From Glossina fuscipes (lineage: Eukaryota > Arthropoda > Insecta > Diptera > Glossinidae): 64,000 nucleotides of DNA. Where the stretch lies: contig NW_023998415.1 in NCBI RefSeq assembly GCF_014805625.2, forward strand, positions 30,465,453 through 30,529,452, written 5' to 3'. The notes under the pieces were generated by a model. The model had not been told where the DNA came from and ran no database searches. It saw only the letters and a program-made list of their open reading frames with translations. The position numbers and the translations under genes are program-made. Below are positions 38,590 to 47,893 of the stretch, in pieces; position 1 is the first letter of the stretch; every line of letters begins with the position of its first letter.

Positions 38590-38890
38590 AGCGTTCGTAT
38601 ACCCTATAATACATGCCTTACAAGTGTATATTAAGTTTGTGTAGATGTATGTAACACCCAAAAGAAGTTGAAATATTGAAATATTGGACTGATTTCTGAA
38701 GAAATCTAAGCTTGACGGTCCGTCTATCTGTCTTGCGTTCGTTTGTTTAACCTGCAGGTCGCAAAATTTTTATTTATTTTGACAAAAATTGCGTCCACTG
38801 GCATGTTTTGGCGTGAGGATGAACGCTCTTGAAAATGACTCGGATCGGCCCACTTTTTGGTGCATTTTGACATATCGCATCCTATTTTAA
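38590..38890 (+). repeat. Dispersed repeat family A, copy 2
   Basis: Second copy of family A, 1.9 kb downstream of copy 1 and in the same orientation; the shared motifs are given there. Non-coding, with no terminal repeats recognised. Confidence 0.75.
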
Positions 38891-40004
38891 AAAGTCGTTG
38901 TATGAATAACGATAACGGTACTTAGCGAAGCGGTGTACGTTATTTAATAATGAACTTTGTCCGATTATTGTGCTTTTACTTGATTTTTTAATTATCGTAG
39001 ATAATTACGATATTGGAAAATCGCTTTGGAAGCGAATGCGTGAACGTGTTACTTAGTAACAAAATGTGCTCGCAGCTGTCGTGATTACTCGATAAAAGTC
39101 GACAACAAAAGCCGAGTGGACATGCACCCATTAAGCTATGGCCCACTCCCTATGTTTTTCTCATTTCTTTCTACTCCTCATTATGTTACACGAATAGGGG
39201 AACCTCTCTGATATGCTGGTCGCAGGAAAAGACAAAAGGCCATATATGTTGGTAGCAGGTCACGATCAACTGTGTCCGCCAAAAAGAAGAGGCAAACAGA
39301 TATTACTTGCACCCTATAGTCAAGATAAATTTAAAATTTGGTAAAAATATCATCGAAAGCAAAATGTAACAACGGCACGCCTACAATTAACAACGCAATT
39401 TACAGTTTTTTCTTTTTTCCTTTTTTTTCTCATTAGCTTGACATCATAACTAAATACATTTGGAGGTTTGGGATAAGGAAATGTTTTATAGAAACCCGGA
39501 AGGATAACTTACGATCTGTAGCGAGTTATTTGGAGATATTTGGATTGAAATTTTACTCTTCCCTGGAACAGCATTCGAAAAGACGGGGAAACTGAATTTG
39601 AAAGTCTTTTTTTTTTTGTCAGCGAATTTTTATTCGAAATGAAATGAAAAAAGAGTGTTCATCTTCTTCTTCTCCTTTTTTTTTGTTTTCAGACAACTCG
39701 TTGTAAATTTTTCAAAACGTGATACATTAGTGACAGTTTATAGAGCAATAATAATAAAAGTTACGAATATTCGCATTTTCTCTTACTATTTATAGAACTA
39801 ATGGATTTAAAATTTTTTATTCTGTCTTTAGAGAAACACGCGTTTTTTCCTCTTAAATTTTTTTCTTCTTTCTTTTCACGTTTTCAGTAAAAATATTTAC
39901 TATTATTATTATTATTATTATATATTATAAATTTAGCCAGAAAATACATTCTAAGGCAAAGTCTTAAAGCACTAGCATCTAAGGCTTTCGGCTTTTATTA
40001 AAAT

Positions 40005-40086
40005 GTTTACCGCACTTGAGATATGAACCCATGACCATTGAGTTGCTAGTCGAGACTCTGGCCTTCTCGACCACTCGGGCGGATTT
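40005..40086 (-). mobile_element. tRNA-like / SINE-like sequence, copy 2
   Basis: On the minus strand it reads CCGCCCGAGTGGTCGAGAAGG...CTCGACTAGCAACTC...GGGTTCATATCTC. TGGTCGAGAAGG (complement of 40062-40073) fits the polymerase III A-box consensus exactly. GGTTCATATCT (complement of 40019-40029) is a near B box about 44 bases further on. An anticodon-loop-like segment lies between. No acceptor stem closes, so it looks like a SINE head or tRNA pseudogene, not a working tRNA gene. Confidence 0.6.
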
Positions 40087-40454
40087 TCTGTTTTTTTTTT
40101 ATTTTCAACGTAAAACAAGTAATACGGGTCCGCAAGCAAATAGATATATATATATATATGTATCTATACTAAAGTTATGCATATATATTCTGTAACGATA
40201 TTCCGTTCGGAATTACCAGTCGTCTGGTCAGCCACTGTTGATTCCAATCAATCAAGTAAACACTTTAAACAACTTTGACTGATCTTTGTGCCAGCAGTAG
40301 ACGTTTCACATAATTTCGAGATTAACGAATCAAGTCTTCCGGGAAATTTAAGAAAGCTAGCGATGTTAAACAAACTGAATTGTTTTACTATAAATTTATG
40401 CGTCGACGCACTACACATTTTTGCTTTTATTTAATTTATAATTTCTTTAGCTCT

Positions 40455-41318
40455 ATTATACCCATCACCCGAAGGATGAGTGGAGTATTCGTTTTGTCAG
40501 AACGTTTGCAATGGCCAGAAGGAACAATCAGTGATCCCACACCGTATACATATTCTTGCTTAGCATCAAATCTTAAATCGATTTAAGCATGTCCGTCTGT
40601 CCGTTTGTATGATGTATTTTGTAAGTATTCTTGTGACCAGAAATATGAAGCTATCAACTTCAAATTTGGCAGCAACAGTGGAACTTCTTGCTTGCAGGAT
40701 AGTATTTCAAATGGGCTAAATCGGTCGAAGGACACACCCACAACACCATGCAAATTGAGAACACCTCTGCTTTTCGAAGGGAATGAAAAATTGATTGTTT
40801 GCTCATTACTCATAAACTCATATTGCAGATAAATGTGCGAAAATTTTGAAGCCACGCCTACTCAGTATTGTAGTGTATCAAAAGTGAATTATTTCTTCAA
40901 TACCTTTTTAACGCGCAGAAACAGGCTTGAGAAAGTATACAAATTGTTCGCCCGTCACAAATCTTGAATTCACCTAAAAATTTCCGCATGTTTGTCTGTC
41001 CATCTGGGTGTTTGCGTAACTTGGTAGTATTTGTGTTAAACATTCTCTCGTTAGCGAAACGGAAAATATCGCTCAAAAATTTGCAAAAAAATTTAGAAAT
41101 AATCTAAACTTTTCAAAAGACACGCCTACATCGCCCACACGCCTATACAAGAAAAACTTATATTTTGAAAATAGAAAAAATCATCTGCGCACAACACTCC
41201 ATATTATAAAGCACGAGAATTTTGTTGTTTTTTTTTTTTCTTCTGCTTCTCTTGGCTTTTTCTGGGGTAAACGATGATGGGTATTAAAGATTCGTTTTCG
41301 ATCGAATTTAATTTTCTT

Positions 41319-41320
<2 letters not shown>
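40455..41320 (+). repeat. Dispersed repeat family B, longest copy
   Basis: Starts at ATACCCATCACCCGAAGGAT and ends at GATGGGTATTAAAGATTCG...CGAATTTAATTTTCTTAG. It matches the reverse complement of 57870-58700 over most of its length, including GGTCGAAGGACAC, GAGAACACCT and CACGCCTACTCAGTATTG.AGTGTATCAAAA. About 0.87 kb, non-coding, directly upstream of a T-rich stretch near Tgi exon 2. Confidence 0.85.
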
Positions 41321-41356
<36 letters not shown>

Positions 41357-41779
41357 CCATGTAGGTAGTGAAGTTTTTTTTTCCTTTTTTTTTTTTTTTA
41401 TTTTTTATATATTTCTTCTGATATTTGTTTACAACATCACTTGTGAGGTTATGATTCATAAAAACACCCACATGTTATGTACAGCTACGATTTAAGCGAA
41501 ATGTATAGAAAAAAAAAAAAAAAATAAGGAAAAATTGCAATAAAATATGCAATGCATTAAATTATTGTACCCTGCGAACATGTATACTACTCACGTACAA
41601 ACATGCATGACATGTTTCGATTATCAATAAAAATTGAACATGAACAAAATTCATGACAATAGATAGATCTATAGAGAAATTCAAATGATGATTTGATTGA
41701 TTGCATATACATTTAAAATTATATTTATGTTGTTATTGTTATTGTTATTGTTGTTGTTATTATTGTTGTGTATTTGCAG
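41321..41779 (+). promoter_or_regulatory. End of Tgi intron 1 with TTG-rich acceptor tract
   Basis: After long T runs (41321-41357, 41373-41400) and an A run at 41508-41523, the last 50 bases before exon 2 are a (TTGTTA)n/(TTG)n repeat ending in GTGTATTTGCAG at 41779. The repeat supplies the pyrimidine-rich tract for this acceptor, so its length may affect recognition of exon 2. Confidence 0.75.
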
Positions 41780-42448
41780 AGGCCCGTTTAACCTCTAAAG
41801 AGTTACCAACGGCTGCCTGGAGACGGGAAAGACGTTTACGGACTGGTGAATATCATACTCACCATCATAGTTTGAATTCAACTGGTTCCTCGACTAGCAG
41901 CGTTCGTGCTTGCTCTACGCCTGGCTCTTCGCCGCCACCACCGCCCACAGCTCATAATCAACAGCATTCGCCTACGACGTCTGTCGCTACAACAACATCC
42001 TCGCAAATTCTTCATACGGCTCAATCTTCACCTACGAACGCTCAACAAATGTCTATGATGATGGCGGCGGCAGCAGCCGCTGCCATGCGACCTCTTTGCG
42101 ACACGCCTGGCAATCGCAATTCTACAACATCGACTACACCGCCACCCGATCTTCATGCTCAGCAGCCAGTTGGGGGAGCTTTGCATTTAAATCACTTAAG
42201 GCACGGCCAAACTTTCCATCAGCACTTGCATGAGGATCCGCCTAACGAAGACAGTCCCTTGGATATGTCGTTATCGAGCACACTAAAGCAACGTAACTCG
42301 CCCCCACCACCCTATCGGGAACCGCTGCCTGGATCAACCTTTGCTACCACTTTGGCTAGACCAAGTGTTATAACGCAGGCGCCACCAAAACGTGAAATAC
42401 GCGAAAACACTCTTATAACAAATCGAGAACATGACAACCGCAGTACAG
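41780..42448 (+). CDS. Tgi: Tgi, coding exon 2 (PPxY and PLDMS region)
   Basis: Encodes residues 211-433. Visible in order: a basic cluster RRERRLR (225-231) that could act in nuclear import; His-, Ser- and Pro-rich linker; a six-proline run; poly-Ala; SPLDMS (369-374), close to the PxDLS motif bound by CtBP; PPPPY (385-389), which contains a PPxY motif recognised by Yorkie WW domains; and RPSVIT (404-409), a short segment that I recall from vertebrate VGLL4. The acceptor is TTTGCAG and the donor is G|GTAATT. Both ends are phase 1 and the exon is 669 nt, so it could be skipped without breaking frame. Such a form would keep both Tondu motifs but lose the PPxY and CtBP-like sites. Confidence 0.93.
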
Positions 42449-43624
42449 GTAATTAAAATAATTTTATCATACATGCATAACGTCAATTACAGACCAAAGA
42501 GAAGAGAAAATGATACACTGATGAACACTGCATAGCTAAACTCCGAAAATACTGTCCCCATTTCGCTTATATGTATGCGTTGCTTCGATTATTTCTTGAA
42601 CTTTCACAAGAGACTAAATAGTATGAATAGGTGAATAGATGGAAAGTCTGTAATATTTGATTACTCTATCATGTCTTCTGTGTGCGTACCGGTCTGATGC
42701 CGGTAGCTTTAGCTTTAGATTTGATTACATGTCGCCTTAGACTCTTATCACAACAAACAAACCTTTTATTCTTATTATTATCTTGCGTTCAATACCAACC
42801 ACAATCGGTTTTCCTTGGACCCCTTACACCGGGTAAGCTTTCACGCCTACGTTGCATAATTTCAATCGATTTTTTTTTTTTAACATATTAGTTGTAATGA
42901 TATATATCAGCCACCACTATTTACTCAATATATTATTTTCTTCTTCTTATTCGTCTTTACTCCATTATTATTCTTAGGCGAAAGTCAGCCACGCACTTCC
43001 TCAGTCATTAGCTATTTATCCTTTGTTTTTCTTTATACTTTCTTGGCTGGTCGGTCATTTCACATAATTCGCGATAAAGAACGTCGTATGCACATTCGGT
43101 ATAAAATTCTGTCATGTTGTGTATCCCTAAAAGAGATCAACTTTATTCAAAGACTGTAAGTAAGATAAGTCTGCCTTTTTTGGCATTTATAAATTAAATT
43201 TAGTCAGATTATATGTTGGGGGATCCTTGCGGTCCCTTGGTGGTGTGTACTCGAATGCCAACATGGCTGTAGAGTTGTTCAGATTAAAAGTATAAGTTAT
43301 AAGTTATAAGTTACATAAACCAAAGCGAGAACGGGGGGGTGTTGGATACGAAAATCGCCTCGAAAGCAAATTTTATCAAATAACTTTCACATACGAAATG
43401 ATTTTCGCATGCGATACAGAATTTCTCGCAACTCTGCGACGTGCTATTTACTTGCCTTGGAAATGCCTAAGAAGGCGCTAAGCAGTTCAATTCACTTTTG
43501 CTAAGAATTTTTTTGGTGAAAATGTTTAGTAACTCAAATCACTTTCAAATCCCTTTTGAATGGTGAAGCTCAACCGATTTTAATGCTCTTTTTTCTCTTT
43601 TTGTTATTATCATTATGTTTGCAG
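42449..43624 (+). other. Tgi intron 2 (1176 bp)
   Basis: Ordinary AT-rich intron with GTAATT donor and TTTGCAG acceptor. A 7-bp tandem triplication TATAAGT is at 43291-43311. No internal gene or repeat family member was recognised. Confidence 0.85.
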
Positions 43625-44544
43625 AATCGATTGATGAGCACTTCAGACGTTCCTTGGGAAATGATTATTTTACTTTATTTGCGAAAAAATCGCCTGCTAC
43701 TCAACAATATAAAACGCCTTCGCCGCAGCCGACAAACGCATCAGCTTTAGTGCACTCGACAGGTACTCCGCCGCCACCGCCACCAGCTCAAGTAACAGCG
43801 CAACTTTCGGCTTATACTTCCAGCAACGCGCCGCCGATTCATCATCAACAACAACCTCAGCCTTTAATTTCGCCAAAGCCGAATGCAATGCTTCTATCCC
43901 CAGCGGCCATTGTGGCTCAAATGCAAGCTGTTAACCAAAATCCACAGAGTTCACCATTGGCTTTACAAAGAATCCCCGGGACACTTGCATCCCCGCAATC
44001 GCCTGCACCTAACGTCAACAACAACAACAACAACAATAATAGCGGTGGTGGCGCTACGAAAAACGTAACAACATCGCCTCTCTCTAGTACTACAGGCTCT
44101 AGAAACGCTTCACCTTTGCCCATGCCGCACACAATACCATTGACCCGCTTGAATTCCGTAGAAAATTCTCCGACTTCTTCGCCACGTCATACGCCACCTG
44201 TAACGCAAAGTGCAGTAAATAGTTCACCAACTTTGCCGGCAATAATGCGCATTAAAACTGAACCGGGATTGCAAAGTGTAAAAAATCATACACCCACTCC
44301 ACCAGCTTCGCCGACTAGTGCCACAGCTATGCCAGGAAGCCTTTTAAATAATGCGAATGTCTCGAGCTCTAATTCAAATTCAAATTGTTCCGTATCTTCA
44401 TCGACGACAACAAGCCTTAATAAAACTAACAGCAATTCGGGAAGTACAAGTGCTGAAGTGTTGGCTTCCGTAGACGATCATTTTGCCAAAGCTTTAGGTG
44501 ATACCTGGAAAAAGCTGCAGGAAAGCAAAGAAATGCGCAAATGA
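43625..44544 (+). CDS. Tgi: Tgi, coding exon 3 (both Tondu motifs)
   Basis: Encodes residues 434-739 and ends in TGA at 44542. The first Tondu motif, SIDEHFRRSLGNDY (435-448), sits at the exon start. The second, VDDHFAKALGDTW (716-728), lies 11 residues from the C-terminus. These two motifs, in this order and with these sequences, are diagnostic of VGLL4/Tgi and bind the YAP/Yorkie-binding surface of TEAD/Scalloped. Between them is a low-complexity linker rich in Pro, Ser, Thr and Asn with several SP/TP sites and IKTE (643-646), a match to the SUMO-acceptor consensus. Exons 1-3 sum to 2220 nt including the stop, a whole number of codons, which supports the splice model. Confidence 0.96.
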
Positions 44545-44642
44545 GTAACCGCAGGATAAATGATATAACAGACGACTCTGACTCAGACTCAAACTCAGAC
44601 TCAGATTTGGATTCAGAACTTAAAATGTTACTCAAAAGCTAA
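44541..44642 (+). CDS. Small acidic ORF overlapping the Tgi stop (speculative)
   Basis: An ATG at 44541 overlaps the Tgi stop as ATGA and opens a 33-codon frame: MSNRRINDITDDSDSDSNSD, then SDLDSELKMLLKS, then TAA at 44640. It is made largely by an imperfect GACTCA repeat, which reads as Asp-Ser in this frame. It could be chance, a downstream reading frame reached by reinitiation, or the lost C-terminus of Tgi if the assembly has a one-base error just before the stop. No homologue is known to me. Confidence 0.25.
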   Translation: MSNRRINDITDDSDSDSNSDSDLDSELKMLLKS

Positions 44643-44698
44643 GACATAAGAGATACACTACTAAACACATCTATCACATGTATAAAAATTTACTACAC

Positions 44699-44768
44699 TA
44701 CTACTACTGCTACTGCTATTGCTATTGCTATTGCTATTGCTATTGCTACTGCTACTGCTATTGTTACA
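44699..44768. repeat. CTATTG/CTACTG repeat in Tgi 3' UTR
   Basis: About ten units alternating CTACTG and CTATTG. Transcribed if the 3' UTR reaches this far. Confidence 0.9.
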
Positions 44769-44812
44769 GCTATCCTTAATAACTAACAACACACATGCTA
44801 TTTTACTACATC

Positions 44813-44818
44813 AATAAA
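44813..44818 (+). promoter_or_regulatory. Proximal poly(A) signal candidate of Tgi
   Basis: Canonical AATAAA, 269 bases after the Tgi stop codon and just before a TA repeat. Confidence 0.45.
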
Positions 44819-44824
44819 TACACA

Positions 44825-44856
<32 letters not shown>

Positions 44857-45456
44857 GTATATTATTCTCAGTAAACTGGGGGCTGGCACTGCAACAAAAT
44901 TTAATTAAACAAAAAAAAGTATACTTAACTATAAATCAAGATCTCAAATTATAAAACATTTTATAAAGTTATTAAGAATCTATAAAACTTTCTATATATT
45001 CAGCGAGAAAAGCTTATTCCTTTTTGAGGGCGGAGCGGCACATACAGGAAAGAACAGCTTTTCAAGTATTATTCATAATATAATGCGTTCGTTACTCTTA
45101 AACATTTAATTTTTCATAGTTGATAAGATGATATATATTTTCTTTTTCTCTCTCTCTCTTTCTCTCTCTCCCTCTCTCTTTCATTCTTTATTTTTGTCTT
45201 TATTAAAACTCAAAAAAAAAAAAAAGTTTCAATTTTTTTTTCACTTTATTACTTTTACTTATTTCGTAAACATTAACTCACACGATCTTTAAATGGACAA
45301 CAATTTTATTTTATATATAATTAATAATTATTCATATTATTTTGTGTTATATGCAAAAGGCAAGCCTTAAAGTGAATTCCTATTATTTGATTAAAATTAC
45401 ATTACAATTTTTTGTAATTATTAGAAAAAACAACAAAATTGGGGATAACCAGGATA

Positions 45457-45468
45457 AATAAAAATAAA
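45457..45468 (+). promoter_or_regulatory. Distal poly(A) signal candidates of Tgi
   Basis: Two adjacent AATAAA hexamers. They would give a 3' UTR of about 0.9 kb. Confidence 0.45.
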
Positions 45469-45480
45469 GGAAATCTTTTT

Positions 45481-45802
45481 TAAAATATAAACCAAATTTT
45501 CTTTGTAAAATCGAAAAAATATGAAATATATCTGACTATGTCTATACGCGACTTAAATTAATATTGCCTTAGATCTTAGATCTTAGCAGAAGGTCTACGA
45601 GAATTGTGCATCAATAATATCGGATTATCCTGCCTCAAATCATATACCGCATATAAATGGTAATAAGCAAACGATATTCGATTCAAGGATTGCTAGAGCA
45701 AAGAGAAACTTTTTATATACGTAATACGATATATGCAACGCATATGCATTTTACATCATTTAGCAGCACTTGATAGGCAATTGTGCATTGTGTGCATATA
45801 TA

Positions 45803-45857
<55 letters not shown>

Positions 45858-47885
45858 ACGTATGTGCATATATACTTATATATGGAATAGATGAAGGTGG
45901 CTCTTTTCTAGATAGATAGCTTTAAAGTTTCGTTCTATCAAGCCGTCCTACTATGGCGCTAGTGAAAGGTGGCAGTCCATTGATAAGTAAAGACAAGATA
46001 CAAGTCACAATCAGTAGCACATAAATGGTTTATTCATTTCACTCTGAAAATTTCAATGTGGGAATTCGAAGGGCATGCTTTATTATGGGCTCCATTCTGC
46101 ACAGAGAATTGGTTTTCTTCTCTTTATTAGAATAAGAGCCTTATGCCAATGCCAGATCACACCCATCTTTATATTCGTGAAATGTTCATGATACTTATCT
46201 GCTGCCTCGTTCTAATGCCATTTATTTCGTCCTCTTCAGAAATCTTTTAATAGACTCGAATACCGAATTGCAAAAGAGCCCTGTAAAAATCACTTGGTTC
46301 TCACATTTTTGCCCAGAAATTTGCGAAGCTCTACGGTGAAAGAAAGAAATATTGCAAAATATTTTTACAAAATTCATTTAATGAATAGGAAAAACGTATT
46401 TGACCTTGGTCGGTAAGAGGCCAGATACTTTTTCCTTGATGTAATATAAAGGCGTGCGTGCGTGCATTTATGTCATTTAGCCTCAAGTGGGATAGAGTGA
46501 AGGACGTATCTATTTCAAAATATATATTCTTACACGATTTAGCAGCGCCGTGCTCCATAATTGTTTTAATTATATGGGATGTCATTTTTTTTTTTTAATA
46601 GTTGCGATTGAAACCTTAAAATTCCTAAAGTTTTCCTTTTTTTTAAAGAGGAAAATTTCAAACTAATTTTAATATCTTTTAAGATTATAATTTGGAGAAA
46701 AGAAACAAATTTTAGTTTATTTTTAGACAGTAATGGTAAGAAAAAATCGCGACTAAGTTGATTATATTAGGTAAAGCTTCAAAGTCTGAATCCTAACCAA
46801 TTTTCATATTGTGATAAAATTATGAATACTTTATGGGGTCTTTGGGGCGTACAAATATTTGACAAAATTTAATAAACGTTATGTGGTCGTGTGGTAATAT
46901 AAAAATATTTGAGCTGGATGTCGTTCATTTTAAAGATTTGATTATTTTACGCACCAAAGAAACATATTTCACTTCTCTTATTTTATAATATGTATATATG
47001 TATATCCTGAACGGCAAGAAAATAAAGGAAATGAGAGCGAAAAATATTATACTGCCATCTAGAGAGTAATTTAATCAACGCGACGAACTCAATCTCAGCC
47101 AATATCAATACCTCAAAACAATTTCAATCTGGCAAGTCTATATAAAATTATATCAAGTGTACTAACCTTTCAATATAATATGAAAGGTATTATTACATAA
47201 AATATGCCTTCATTAGCAATAAATTTCGATAACTCCAATATTCATTCTTACAGCTTAAATAAAAAACAAATTTTAGTCTCTGGCTAAATTAATAATAATA
47301 AAAAACAAATTGATTAAACAGCACATACATTAGTTTATTCAATACACGGTATGCATCTAAGCTAAGTAAATTCTATTCGATATATTAAATATCTATTTAT
47401 TCCAATTTTTAATAAAGTTTTCAAAAAAGAAAAACAATATTATTAAAGTGTTAGGTTTTGTTAAAATTCATAATATGAAATGTATTATTTGAACGTCCTA
47501 AAAGTGTATGATTTTACGTAAATACTCTAAACTGCTACAATTGCATAGCTCGAGATCAATCAGTGAATCTTAGTTTGCTCAACAATTCACTTGTATCATT
47601 ATTATATTTATTATCTACAGGCTTTAAAGTAATATTAACATTTATTTAAATATTTTAAACTCAACATATATTAATAATTTGTTAATTATATTTACGGTAC
47701 ACCGTAAATTGACTAGTATTGCCAAATTTAAGTACATATCGTAAACTGTCAATCTCAAAGAAATTCTTTGTCAATTTTTCATAATTAGATATCGAATTTA
47801 GCAAAAACAACTCTCGATTGTCGCCTTTTCGCCCAAGAAATTCCGTGTATTAATATTGTGTGAGTGAAATAAAACATTGAAATAT
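45481..47885. other. Intergenic DNA between Tgi and Spt20
   Basis: AT-rich DNA with a long TA repeat at 45795-45853. No ORF, RNA gene or repeat family member could be supported. A longer Tgi 3' UTR could extend into it. Confidence 0.6.
45795..45853. repeat. TA microsatellite
   Basis: Nearly perfect (TA)n of about 59 bp with one TAATA interruption. Confidence 0.95.
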
Positions 47886-47893
47886 TATCGATA
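47886..47893. promoter_or_regulatory. DRE motif, candidate Spt20 core promoter
   Basis: Perfect palindromic TATCGATA, the DREF-binding element common in core promoters of fly housekeeping genes. It lies about 2.1 kb before the Spt20 start codon, in the only gene-free interval upstream, and Spt20 is expected to be widely expressed. One 8-mer is weak evidence alone. Confidence 0.45.

Larger units (their letters stand above)
44545..45480 (+). other. Tgi 3' UTR
   Basis: AT-rich non-coding sequence after the stop. It includes a hexanucleotide repeat (44699-44768), TA repeats (44826-44862), a CT-rich tract (45152-45182) and candidate poly(A) signals at 44813-44818 and 45457-45468. The true cleavage site cannot be decided. 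Confidence 0.65.
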
